A stretch of DNA of 38,182 nucleotides. Origin: Candidatus Avimonas faecium. Its GTDB lineage: Bacteria > Bacillota > Clostridia > Oscillospirales > Acutalibacteraceae. The first letter of the stretch is position 1, and each line of letters starts with the position of its first letter. Where the stretch lies: the NCBI GenBank assembly GCA_904419005.1, contig CAJFQI010000019.1, positions 1-38,182 of the forward strand. Direction: 5' to 3'. The notes under the pieces are model-generated. The model had not been told where the DNA came from and did not search any database. It saw only the letters and a list, made by a program, of their open reading frames with translations. Positions 16,627-24,115 of the stretch are shown here, piece after piece. Both the position numbers and the translations under genes were made by a program.

Positions 16627-17538
16627 TTAATACACATAGGCGTACACGCCGCCCTCCATGCTCTGGCGGATAAACAGGTCGTAATACAGGCGGTAGTCGA
16701 ACTTCCACGCGTCGGCGTTGAGGTTGCGCTCCGGGTCAAAGATGCGGACCGTCTCGGTCTTCTTGACCAGCGAGGCCGCCCGCTTGGGCAGCACCAGCAG
16801 CCCGATGCTTTTGGCGTCCTCCGCGGCTGCAAAGCCGCCCGCCGTCTGCCCGCTGGTGGTCCCGTCGTAGAAGGTGTATTTGCTCTTCATGCGGGAATCG
16901 CTCACCGGCAGGATAACGGTGTCGTTGATGCTCTTGACCCGGGTGTTCAGCCCGCCCTTGGCAAAATCCGAAACCGTGATCTGGCGGCTGAGCTCATCCG
17001 TGGTCTGGAACGCCGTCCACATCGTCGGGTTTACGAACGCCACCAGCTCCTCGTCGTATCCGACCGCGCCCTGCACCTTGCTGACCGCTTCGGTGAACAT
17101 CTTATACGCCTGGCTGGCCGGCGTCCCGGTCACGGTTTGGGAATTGGTGACCGCAAGCGTCGCTAGCTTGGACAGGCAGTAGGCGTCCAGCTCCGGCACC
17201 ACCTGGGTGCTGACGAATTCGCCCATCACCTGGCCGGCCAGGCCGGTCACGCCGATCTCATCGCAGTCCTGCGCGTCCAGCTGGAAGCTGCGGGCGCGGT
17301 CCATGCTCAGGGTATAGCTCTCGTTGGTCACCGTGATTGCGCCGCGGGTAAAGCCCTCGTCCCGGTCATAGCTGCCCAGGCCCGAAAATTCCATGCTGGG
17401 CACCAGCACCGTGGCCGCGCCGACGAATTTCGCCCGCAGGGCGTTGTCGGCAAAGAAGCCGGTCATCGCCTTCTGGACCACCGCCTTATCAAGGTCGCCC
17501 GTCATTTTTGAAGCCAAATTGATCGTGTTGATCGCCAT
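16627..17538 (-). CDS. Phage major capsid protein
   Basis: 303 residues, soluble. A short helical N-terminus (MAINTINLASKMTGDLDKAV) is followed by a beta-rich body with TVLVPSMEFSGLGSYDRDEGFTRG, the SYTLSMDRARSFQLDAQDCDE segment and a C-terminal FDPERNLNADAWKFDYRLYYDLFI. This is the order seen in HK97-fold capsids of the P22/N4-gp56-like families from Firmicutes phages. Its place directly after portal and scaffold genes and before a terminator fits. AAAGGAAGG lies 9 bases before ATG 17538. No protease gene is seen in the cassette, so head maturation may not need cleavage. Confidence 0.85.
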   Translation of the reverse strand: MAINTINLASKMTGDLDKAVVQKAMTGFFADNALRAKFVGAATVLVPSMEFSGLGSYDRDEGFTRGAITVTNESYTLSMDRARSFQLDAQDCDEIGVTGLAGQVMGEFVSTQVVPELDAYCLSKLATLAVTNSQTVTGTPASQAYKMFTEAVSKVQGAVGYDEELVAFVNPTMWTAFQTTDELSRQITVSDFAKGGLNTRVKSINDTVILPVSDSRMKSKYTFYDGTTSGQTAGGFAAAEDAKSIGLLVLPKRAASLVKKTETVRIFDPERNLNADAWKFDYRLYYDLFIRQSMEGGVYAYVY

Positions 17539-17631
17539 AATTCCAATCCTTCCTTTCCTGTCTGCATCCCGGCCGGGGCTGCCGCCTGCCCCGGCGTCGC
17601 CCGGCCGGGCCGTTTGTCCCCCCTGCGCCGC

Positions 17632-18399
17632 TTAGTGCAGCGCGGCGGCGAAGGCGGCGGAGAACGCCTCGACATCCAGATCCGCCCGGGCAGGATCCCC
17701 CGCCATCGGGCCCGCGGCGGCTTTGGCCGCCTCTTCCTGCTGGAGCTGGGCGGCTTCCGCCTGCCGCGCCTGCTCATGGTCATACCGCAGCAGCGCGTCC
17801 AGCAGAGAGATTCCCCGCCGCGCGGCCAGCTCGGCCACCGGCGCGGGCAGCTCCTCCTCCCCGGCAAAGCGGCCGGGGAAGGCTGTGTCCACCTCCCGGA
17901 ACTCCCGCTGCGCCGTGTCGGGCTCCCCGCCGGCGCGCCGCTCCTGCTCCTGCCGCTGGAAGTCGGCCAGCCGGCGGGCCGCCTGGGCGTTGCCGCCGCA
18001 TTCCCGCAGCGCCCGCTGGTAGGCCGCCTCGTCGCTCTGCTTCAGCAGGCGGTCCAGCAGCTCCGGCACCTCGGCCCCCTCGGCCAGCGCCAGCCGCTTG
18101 AGCTTGCGGTAGCTCGGCTCAAAGGACTCAAATTTCAGCCCCTTCTGCACCAGGGGCACCGCCTGCTGTTCGGTAAAGGCCAATTCCTTTTTGTTGTATT
18201 TCGCCCGGATCACCGGCCCGGACAATTCCTGCACCGCCTCTCCGGGCAAGCCTTCCGGAAGCGTCTCCGGAGAAGGGATGGCGCCCTCCGTCCCGGCTTC
18301 CGGTGTCAAATACGCCGCCTGCTGCTGCGCCGCCTCTGGCTGGGCGGCCGGCGCCTCGTCGATTTTCCGGTCTTCCTGCATCGCTGGTATGTCCTGCAT
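17632..18399 (-). CDS. Scaffold-like head assembly protein
   Basis: 255 residues, very rich in Ala, Glu, Gln and Pro. An unstructured N-terminus (1-60) is followed by a short ordered piece (SGPVIRAKYNKKELAFTEQQAVPLVQKGLKFE). The long charged alpha-helical part contains RLLKQSDEAAYQRALRECGG and ARRLADFQRQEQERRAGGE, and the tail ends AFSAAFAAALH, which may be the capsid-binding helix. Such composition between portal and capsid genes is typical of scaffolding proteins, which shape the procapsid and then leave. AAGGAGGG 6 bases before ATG 18399 follows the portal stop closely. Sequence similarity to a named scaffold was not recognised. Confidence 0.72.
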   Translation of the reverse strand: MQDIPAMQEDRKIDEAPAAQPEAAQQQAAYLTPEAGTEGAIPSPETLPEGLPGEAVQELSGPVIRAKYNKKELAFTEQQAVPLVQKGLKFESFEPSYRKLKRLALAEGAEVPELLDRLLKQSDEAAYQRALRECGGNAQAARRLADFQRQEQERRAGGEPDTAQREFREVDTAFPGRFAGEEELPAPVAELAARRGISLLDALLRYDHEQARQAEAAQLQQEEAAKAAAGPMAGDPARADLDVEAFSAAFAAALH

Positions 18400-18411
18400 T
18401 CTGCACCCTCC

Positions 18412-20148
18412 TTATCCATTTCCCTGCGCGCGGGGCATGGCGGCCGCCGCGCCGTCTTGGGTCTCGGGGGGATTGGCCCCCTGCCCCGTCTGCCGGGCGC
18501 GGAGCTCCCGGATCAGCTCCTCCCGGCCCGCGACCGCGCCTTTGGGCAGCCGCTCCAGATATTGGATCCCGTCAATCACCCCCTTCTCAAGGAGGTTGTC
18601 CAGCATCTGGACCGTCTGGGTCTCGTTCCACAGCACCGAGCCGCTCACATCCACCCGGGTGGAAATCAGCAGGTCCCGGTACCGCGCCGCCCGGAAGGGG
18701 AAGTACCACGTTCCGCTTTCATCCTCAATCTTCAGCTCCCGGTCGCCGTACAGCATCACCCAGAACTCTGCCCAGACGCGGGCCACCTCCTCGCAGAACC
18801 CGTAAAACCGCTCCTGCACCGGCTGCAAAGGCAGGGTCGCCGCCTCCCGCAGCGCCAGGATGGCCGAGGTATTGTTCGGCTGCATGTCGCCCAGCGCCGC
18901 TTCGTTGGCGCCCGCCTGGGCGAGGGTGTTCTGCACCATCCCCTCAATCAGGCTCTCAAAGGGGGAGCCGCCCGGCGGGGAGACATACCGCACCGCGCTG
19001 TCCGCCTCCTGCGCGCTGCCGTAGATGCGCAGGATCTGCCCGGGGTCGTTGGTGATCTCCCCCGGAACCACGTCCCCGTTGACCAGCATCAGCGGCATCC
19101 CGGTCATCATCGCCGACCAGACGTTGGCCGTCAGCATCCGGTTGATCGCGATCTGGTTGGGGATCAGGTAGGTGATCTCGCTGTCCCCGTAGGCGCAGCC
19201 CCGCCGCGGCTCCCAGCGGAACGCCGCCAGCGGGTAGAGCCGGACGCCGGTATCCCAGCGGGGCCGGACCACCACGTCCCCGCAGACCCGCACGGCGAAC
19301 ACCGCCGTGCGGCCGCGCGCGTCCCGCTCCTTCCAAAACCGGGTCAGCACCAGGGCGGCCTGCTCCTCCTCCGGGCCCTCCCACAGCCCGCGCGGATACC
19401 CATCCTGCGCGCGGATTTGGGCGACGGCGGCCGGCTGGGCGCCGTACTGCCGCGCTTCCTGCCGCACCGCCGCCACGCTTCTGCGCTGGGCGATCAGGAT
19501 GTACGGCTGCGCCTGGAGGTCATCCAGCCCCGGGTCGCCGAAATAGACGTCTTCAATGTCGAGCACCTCGCAGGCCACGTCCCCCGTGATCGGCGTCCCG
19601 TCCCGCCCGCCGGCGTACAGCCCGGTCCGGACCGCCGGGTCCCAATAAGTGTAGAGGATTCCGGTGCCGCTCTGGTAGGCGTCCCGCAGCACCCGGCTTT
19701 TCAGAGCGTCAAACTGCACCCGCTCAGCCGTTGTGTCAAAATAGTCGGACAGGGCCGACATGACCAGGTTGATCTCCTCGTTCCCCGGCAGGCCCTGCGC
19801 GGGCGCCGCGTACGTCCCGTCCGCCGCCGACCGGCGCAGAAGCCGCACCGCCTCCCGGTCCCCCAGCGTGTTGGGTACTCCCTCGGCGGAATAGCTCACC
19901 GTCAGCGGGCTGCCGCCGATGACCGCCATCTTGTAATCCCCAATCCGCTTGATGACGTTGTACCGCGCCAGCGGGCGGTCGTTGCCGCAGTTGGCCCCGT
20001 ACCACTGGTCGCCGGCAAAAAAGCGCTCGTTCATCCGGTTCTGCTCCGCCATCCCGCGGACGCCCAGGCTCTGCTTGTACCGGACGCCCCGGCGGTATTC
20101 CTCGGCGATTCTCGCCGGGTCGTCCGGCCTGTGTCCCTGCTTATCCAT
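18412..20148 (-). CDS. Phage portal protein (P22-like)
   Basis: 578 residues. The N-terminus has ERFFAGDQWYG and PLARYNVIKRIGDYKMAVI. The middle has ILYTYWDPAVRTG, EVLDIEDVYFGDPGLDDLQAQPYILIAQRRS and the wing/stem segment IPNQIAINRMLTANVWSAMMTG. The C-terminal part has EAALGDMQPNNTSAILALREAATLPLQPVQERFYGFCEEVARVW. This order and spacing are those of P22_portal-type proteins found in Firmicutes prophages. The portal forms the 12-fold DNA gate of the head. ATG 20148 follows the upstream small gene by 7 bases, with GGGAGCGG as a distant ribosome site, suggesting coupled translation. Confidence 0.86.
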   Translation of the reverse strand: MDKQGHRPDDPARIAEEYRRGVRYKQSLGVRGMAEQNRMNERFFAGDQWYGANCGNDRPLARYNVIKRIGDYKMAVIGGSPLTVSYSAEGVPNTLGDREAVRLLRRSAADGTYAAPAQGLPGNEEINLVMSALSDYFDTTAERVQFDALKSRVLRDAYQSGTGILYTYWDPAVRTGLYAGGRDGTPITGDVACEVLDIEDVYFGDPGLDDLQAQPYILIAQRRSVAAVRQEARQYGAQPAAVAQIRAQDGYPRGLWEGPEEEQAALVLTRFWKERDARGRTAVFAVRVCGDVVVRPRWDTGVRLYPLAAFRWEPRRGCAYGDSEITYLIPNQIAINRMLTANVWSAMMTGMPLMLVNGDVVPGEITNDPGQILRIYGSAQEADSAVRYVSPPGGSPFESLIEGMVQNTLAQAGANEAALGDMQPNNTSAILALREAATLPLQPVQERFYGFCEEVARVWAEFWVMLYGDRELKIEDESGTWYFPFRAARYRDLLISTRVDVSGSVLWNETQTVQMLDNLLEKGVIDGIQYLERLPKGAVAGREELIRELRARQTGQGANPPETQDGAAAAMPRAQGNG

Positions 20149-20154
20149 CCTGTC

Positions 20155-20517
20155 TTACCGCTCCCTTCCCTGTTCGTCTATGCGCCGCTTCTCCCCTGGA
20201 GCGGGCCGCGCAGTCCCGTCGTACAAGATGAAATTGCGGAATTCCTCCCACTGACGGAGCGCCGCTCCCTCCGGGACTTGCGGCCGGCTTTCCGGCTCCC
20301 GGCCCGCCCGGGAGCCTCCCCGTGCTGCGCCGCCCGGCGCCTCTCCGGCTTGCCCGGCTCCGTCGGAGCCCGCCTTCCCGCCCTCCGGCTGGGGCGGAAG
20401 CCTTCCGGCCGCCCGATGCTCCCCGGCCCGGCAGCCCGCGTAAAACGCGCCGAGCATCAGCAGCACGGCCAGCGCGGCGACGGCCGCGGAAAGCCCTGCG
20501 ATAACCACAATCGACAT
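20155..20517 (-). CDS. Small single-pass membrane protein within the phage cassette
   Basis: 120 residues, not recognised. One N-terminal membrane helix (about 3-27, IVVIAGLSAAVAALAVLLMLGAF) ends at Tyr/Cys. A Gly/Arg/Pro/Glu-rich disordered middle follows, then a short ordered segment, ALRQWEEFRNFILYDGTA. AAGGAGG abuts the ATG at 20523 and is 6 bases from the ATG at 20517, so the latter is taken. The ordered motif 'WEEFRNFLxYDG' is reminiscent of small proteins located between terminase and portal genes in other Clostridia prophages. It does not look like a holin (one helix, long soluble tail). Confidence 0.6.
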   Translation of the reverse strand: MSIVVIAGLSAAVAALAVLLMLGAFYAGCRAGEHRAAGRLPPQPEGGKAGSDGAGQAGEAPGGAARGGSRAGREPESRPQVPEGAALRQWEEFRNFILYDGTARPAPGEKRRIDEQGRER

Positions 20518-20678
20518 GCTCATCCTCCTTGCTGTAACCGGCGGCGGTCCTCCCGCGCCGTTTTTGTGCCGAGCGCCCGGATCCGGGAGGCGGCGTGCCT
20601 GTATTCACCAATCCGCGCCGTCCCGACGCCCGTGTGCGCCGGTTTCTCCGGCGTATGCCTGCGGCTGTCCGCCCCGGT

Positions 20679-21983
20679 TTACGCCCCGTCCCAGCCTCCC
20701 GTCAGGTCGGTAGACCGCACCCCGCCGCGGCCCCGCCCCTCCCGACGCTTTTCCTCCGGCCGGGCGGGGCGGATGTCCTCCATGGCGTACCGCATCGCGT
20801 CCATCAGGTGGTTGTCGGAATCCCGCGGCCGGTTGAGCGCGCCCTCGGGGCCGCTCTCCCACGCATAGGCCGCGAGCTCCGCCGCCGTATGCACGCACCG
20901 GGGATGGACGATCATCCGGTATTCCTGCAGGCGGGCGATCCCGTTGCGCACGCTGTCCGGCCCCTTAGCGGCCGGGACCAGGCGGGAAATCCCCAGCCGC
21001 CGCAGGTCGTCGTTGCTTTTGGGCTCGGCCGCGTCCGCCCGGATCCGCTCCTTAGCGTACCCCTTGGCCCGGATCATGGCCGCGATCGCGTCGTTGAGCA
21101 TCCGCGTTTCGTAATGCTCGTCGTAGACGTACAGCCTCTTTTCCCCGGGATAGACCGCCATGGCGACAAAGGCGGTGGGGTCGTTGGTATACCCGTAATC
21201 CAGCCCGAACACATGCCGGCATCCCTCGTCGGGGAGGGGGAGGTCAAAGGGCTCGACCGCCCAGTTTTCAAACACCAGCCCCTCGTCGGTTCCCCAGTTC
21301 CCCAGGCCCGCCACCTCGTATTTCCGGGGGTTTTCCCGACGCATCCGCTCAAAAACCGCGCGGTCGGCGTCATCCAGGAATTCGTTGTCCCGGTAGGTGG
21401 TGGTCAGGGTGAAGACCCGCTCGTCCGGCCGGTCGAAAAAGCGGCGTTTGAGCCAGTGGCGGCGGTTCCAGGGGTTAAAGGTCAGAGTCGTCTGCTTAAA
21501 CAGCGGCTCCGGCACGCTGCCGCGGGGGACCGACAAATCCAGCTTGTCAAACGCCTCCTCCGAGGAGAGCTCGAACGCCTCCTCAATCCAGACCCAGCAC
21601 AGGGTCCCCCTCTCAACCGCAGTCGAGGCCAGCTTGTCCGGGTTGTCAAAGCCGCGGAACAGGATCTTCTGCCCGGTAGGCCGGTAAACCAGCTCCAGCG
21701 GGTTTTTGGCCGCCTGCCACAGGTGCTCCACCCGCAGCCTCCGGATCGCCCAGAGGAGCTGGGCAAAGCAGCTGTCCCGCAGGGTGGCGTAAACCTCCCG
21801 CACCACCAGCAGGTTGGCCTGCGGGTGCTTCATCAGGTGGACGATGTACCACAGCGCCGCCGTCGCGCTTTTTTTGCTCCCTTTTCCGCCCTTGACCACC
21901 CGGTACCGCTTGCGGCAGTACCAAAAATCCCGGTATCCCCGCCCGACCACCGCGGGCAGGTAGACGGGTTCGTCTTCTCCCAT
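20679..21983 (-). CDS. terL: Phage terminase large subunit (PBSX type)
   Basis: 434 residues. The packaging ATPase has RYRVVKGGKGSKKSATAA (Walker A-like, about 28-45) and LCWVWIEEAFELSSEEAF (Walker B with acidic pair). The coupling motif lies in LTFNPWNRRHWLK. The nuclease domain shows FGLDYGYTNDPTAFVAM (first acidic residue), ADAAEPKSNDDLRR (second) and DSDNHLMDAMRYA (third), the RNase H-like set. Families with this order are Terminase_3/PBSX-like. The start is ATG 21983 with AGGAGGG 9 bases upstream; the open frame extends further but is Arg-rich shadow sequence. All catalytic elements look intact. Confidence 0.93.
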   Translation of the reverse strand: MGEDEPVYLPAVVGRGYRDFWYCRKRYRVVKGGKGSKKSATAALWYIVHLMKHPQANLLVVREVYATLRDSCFAQLLWAIRRLRVEHLWQAAKNPLELVYRPTGQKILFRGFDNPDKLASTAVERGTLCWVWIEEAFELSSEEAFDKLDLSVPRGSVPEPLFKQTTLTFNPWNRRHWLKRRFFDRPDERVFTLTTTYRDNEFLDDADRAVFERMRRENPRKYEVAGLGNWGTDEGLVFENWAVEPFDLPLPDEGCRHVFGLDYGYTNDPTAFVAMAVYPGEKRLYVYDEHYETRMLNDAIAAMIRAKGYAKERIRADAAEPKSNDDLRRLGISRLVPAAKGPDSVRNGIARLQEYRMIVHPRCVHTAAELAAYAWESGPEGALNRPRDSDNHLMDAMRYAMEDIRPARPEEKRREGRGRGGVRSTDLTGGWDGA

Positions 21984-22128
21984 TGCCGCCTGTCCCTCCT
22001 GCTTTTTGTGCCGTCTATGTTTTCCATCTGGTTTTCTCGGCCCTGCCCGGCCCTCTTTCCGGCCCAGGCGGGCTCCCCCCGGGCGGCGGGAAGCTCCCCC
22101 CCGCACCGCCCTGGATAGGCCGCCTCTA

Positions 22129-22554
22129 TTATTCCGGGATTTCCTCCTCCCCTTCAAAGCGCACCGCCGGCGGCGCTTCCTGCCCAGCCGCCCGTTCGTC
22201 GTACCCGAAGTGGACTCGCAGTCCGAAAATCGGCATAACCGGGCTGCTCGAACGGGCCAGCCCCTGCTCCATAAGCAGCGCCCGGCATTCGGCGCTGACC
22301 TCCTCCAGCGCCTGTCCCGCTTCCTGCTGCGCATGGCGGCGTGTCCCGGCCCTTGCCGTGCGCGGCCCCGTCTCCCGGCGGGAAGCCGCCCTCTCCCGGG
22401 CCGCCTTCGCCCGGCGCACCGCCTCCCGGATGTCCGCCGGCTCCACATGCAGGCAGGCCGCCACCCGCTCCACGGTGAGAGGCACCTTGCGCTCCGCCGC
22501 CGACTGCTTGGCCTGCGCGATCCCCTCCTTCACCGCCTCCGGGTCGGCCAGCAC
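22129..22554 (-). CDS. terS: Phage terminase small subunit (start uncertain)
   Basis: 141 residues from GTG 22554. The N-terminal part LADPEAVKEGIAQAKQSAAERKVPLTVERVAACLHVEPADIREAVRRAK is a DNA-binding helix-turn-helix. The C-terminal SSPVMPIFGLRVHFGYDER corresponds to the 'xxxAIFLLKNxFGYxDK' ending shared by Firmicutes small terminases. It recognises phage DNA and hands it to the large subunit. The start is doubtful. The only good ribosome site (GGGAGGTGAAGGGG, 22593-22606) lies about 40 bases upstream, and the frame between has no ATG/GTG/TTG. A Lys/Arg-rich N-terminus typical of the family is present there in the neighbouring frame (see findings). Confidence 0.7.
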   Translation of the reverse strand: MLADPEAVKEGIAQAKQSAAERKVPLTVERVAACLHVEPADIREAVRRAKAARERAASRRETGPRTARAGTRRHAQQEAGQALEEVSAECRALLMEQGLARSSSPVMPIFGLRVHFGYDERAAGQEAPPAVRFEGEEEIPE

Positions 22555-22973
22555 CGGGGGCAGCGCCGCTTGGTCTGCTTGCCGTCTCGTCTCCCCTTCA
22601 CCTCCCTTTTTCCCGGATGCCCGGATGCCCGGGCGGCCGGATCGTCCGGACAGCCCGGTTCCTGCTGTCTATGGTACTCAGCCCTCCCGGTGAACCACAA
22701 GTGATATTCCCCAAAAAAGCGCCCGGACAGCCTGGGCCCCGCGGTCCCTGCCTAGTAGGCTTTCCCGCCGGCCGGCCGCTCCGCCGCGCCCGTCGTCTCC
22801 TGGAGAGGGCGGCCCGGCCGCCTTGCTGTGTCCCGTCCGGCATTTGCGCTGGCTCTGCCATCCATCCCCCTCCCCCAGCCTGCCTCCGGACCGCTGTCCG
22901 CTCCGCGCTCTACCGCCTCCCTGCCGCCCGCCTGCGCAGCCCCTTCCTCCCATCCAACGATGCCCGCTCCCCC
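22555..22973. other. Intergenic region upstream of the phage cassette
   Basis: About 420 GC-rich bases between the divergent small terminase and DtxR-type genes. Short open frames exist on both strands but none has a convincing composition. A direct repeat CGGATGCC occurs twice near 22613-22629. No integrase, attachment-site core or repressor gene is visible. No clear minus-strand promoter for the cassette could be named. Confidence 0.4.
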
Positions 22974-23026
22974 TTGACAACCTCGCCCGGCCATGGTAAG
23001 GTATCTTTAGTTAGTCTAATCTAACC
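22974..23026 (+). promoter_or_regulatory. Promoter with DtxR-like operator
   Basis: A consensus -35 TTGACA (22974-22979), 17-base spacer and -10 TAAGGT (22997-23002) are followed at the expected start point by a near-palindrome at 23007-23026: TTAGTTAG, T, CTAATCTAA. It resembles the DtxR/IdeR box (TTAGGTTAGsCTAACCTAA) with one base missing. A DtxR-family regulator is encoded downstream, so metal-dependent self-repression is likely. Confidence 0.72.
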
Positions 23027-23301
23027 TCGTGGAAGAATACGCGCACGCTGTTGTCCGCTTTGTCTGTCCCCCTCCGCGGCGGCAGCGGGCCGGCCGCCCT
23101 GCCGGCTTTAAAGTCCGGCGGAATGCCCAGGGGGGAACTCTGGGCAGAGGCCGCAAGGGATATAGGATACCCCTGGGACAAACCCGGGCCACCGCGGCCT
23201 GAGGCCGGCTCCTGTCCCCGGATCTCCCCGCAGGCAGCGAGCGGGAGCCGACCGTGTGCCCGCCCCATAAACCGCCGGAAAGGAGGCGCCGCAGCCAGAC
23301 G
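23027..23301 (+). other. Long structured leader of the DtxR-type gene
   Basis: About 275 bases separate the promoter from the start codon. They contain small perfect hairpins: GCCGG/CCGGC enclosing CTTTAAAG (23101-23119) and TGCCCAG/CTGGGCA (23124-23130/23140-23146), then further GC pairings. An open frame from TTG 23051 ends at TGA 23305, overlapping the regulator's ATG, but its composition is not protein-like. No known riboswitch class was recognised. Confidence 0.4.
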
Positions 23302-23676
23302 ATGAAGCAGCAAAAAACGGTAGAGGATTACCTGAAGACCATCTATATTTTGTACCGGCGCAGCGGCTTGGTCCGCGGCGTGGACGTGGCGGAGGAGCTG
23401 AGCGTTTCCCGCGCGACCGTCTCCATCTCCCTCAAGGGCTTGGAAGAGGAGGGCTATTTGTTCGTTGATGAGGCGCACGGGATCCATCTGACGGAGAAGG
23501 GCCGCCGGATTGCGGAGGAAACCTACGAACGGTACCGCACCTTTCAGGAACTGCTTGAGGGCCTGGGGGTGGACAAGCGCACGGCCGGCCGGGACGCCTG
23601 CCGGATGGAGCACGCCGTCAGCCCGGAAAGCTTCCAAGCCCTAAAGGGTCTGGCGGGCAAGGCAAAGCGGGAATAA
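23302..23676 (+). CDS. DtxR/MntR-family metal-dependent regulator (short form)
   Basis: 124 residues: N-terminal winged helix (about 5-65, with VDVAEELSVSRATVSISLKGLEEEGYL as the DNA-reading part) and the metal/dimer domain (66-124). There is no C-terminal SH3-like domain, as in many Clostridia members. Possible ligands are Asp9, Cys100, Glu103 and His104 (DACRMEH, like DtxR Cys102/Glu105/His106). Where the family usually has ERH, this protein has ER-Tyr78-R, so one expected His ligand is lacking. AAAGGAGG lies 15 bases before ATG 23302, rather far; a GTG at 23254 is in frame but has no ribosome site. A DtxR-like box overlaps its promoter. No metal transporter gene is in the window. Confidence 0.85.
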   Translation: MKQQKTVEDYLKTIYILYRRSGLVRGVDVAEELSVSRATVSISLKGLEEEGYLFVDEAHGIHLTEKGRRIAEETYERYRTFQELLEGLGVDKRTAGRDACRMEHAVSPESFQALKGLAGKAKRE

Positions 23677-23695
23677 GGCAAAGGAGTGTGCGGTT

Positions 23696-23887
23696 ATGGC
23701 GGGTTCCCTTCTGCAAACGCTGGGCAACGGCCTGGCGGCGCTTATGTTTACCGCGGCGGTGGCCGGTTTCTGCGCTGGGATCAAGGCTTTGATGAAGCGC
23801 CTCCTACGGCAGCGTGCCGGGCGGGAGGCCGGGGAAGGAGCGGGCTCCGTAGCCCGCCGCAAGGCCAAACGGCATGAAAAACGATAA
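23696..23887 (+). CDS. Small single-pass membrane protein next to the DtxR-type gene
   Basis: 63 residues, not recognised. It starts 19 bases after the regulator, with AAAGGAG 9 bases before the ATG, so the two are probably co-transcribed. One membrane helix spans about residues 5-32 (LLQTLGNGLAALMFTAAVAGFCAGI), followed by a strongly basic tail (KRLLRQRAGRE ... RRKAKRHEKR). Its position suggests metal-responsive expression. It may be a membrane micro-protein acting on a transporter encoded elsewhere; that is inference. Confidence 0.6.
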   Translation: MAGSLLQTLGNGLAALMFTAAVAGFCAGIKALMKRLLRQRAGREAGEGAGSVARRKAKRHEKR

Positions 23888-23923
23888 GCGTCCGGGCGAC
23901 ATAACACACCCCGGCATACCCCT

Positions 23924-23974
23924 GCGCAGCCCCGTCCGCAGGCCTCGGCAGAAGGCTTGCGGACGGGGCTGCGC
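23924..23974. terminator. Large hairpin after the DtxR-type operon
   Basis: A perfect 17-bp stem (23924-23940 with 23958-23974, GCGCAGCCCCGTCCGCA arm) has further GGCCT/AGGCT pairing inside the 17-base loop. There is no T-run on either side, so termination is not certain; it may act as a 3' stabiliser. Confidence 0.6.
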
Positions 23975-24115
23975 GCCGTTCCGTATTGCCCCCAATAGAA
24001 GAAATCCGCTTGATTCTCGGCAAAAAGTGACATATACTTAAATAGAGCTTTCTGCTTGAAATACGTACAAGGATCTGGGGAGCGGGCAACGGCGCCCCCG
24101 TTTTTGGAGGACGAA

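Noticed and set aside
17614-20868. Very long open frame (over 1000 codons) on the plus strand
   Set aside because: It lies antisense to portal, scaffold and terminase genes, all with clear homology and ribosome sites. Its composition is that of a GC-rich shadow frame, and it has no recognisable domain.
12403-22973. attL/attR or tRNA-borne integration site flanking the phage cassette
   Set aside because: No tRNA gene, no integrase, and no convincing direct repeat shared by both flanks was found by eye.
22598-22994. Three overlapping short minus-strand frames upstream of the small terminase (80-100 codons each)
   Set aside because: Low-complexity Arg/Gly-rich products. One (from 22861) has a fair ribosome site, but nothing protein-like is conserved that I can see.
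23027-23301. Cobalamin, Mn (yybP-ykoY) or NiCo riboswitch in the DtxR-type leader
   Set aside because: I could not match any of the conserved core sequences of these classes.
23051-23305. 84-codon plus-strand frame ending over the ATG of the DtxR-type gene
   Set aside because: Starts at TTG without a ribosome site and has a Pro/Gly/Arg-rich composition. Kept only as a remark on the leader.
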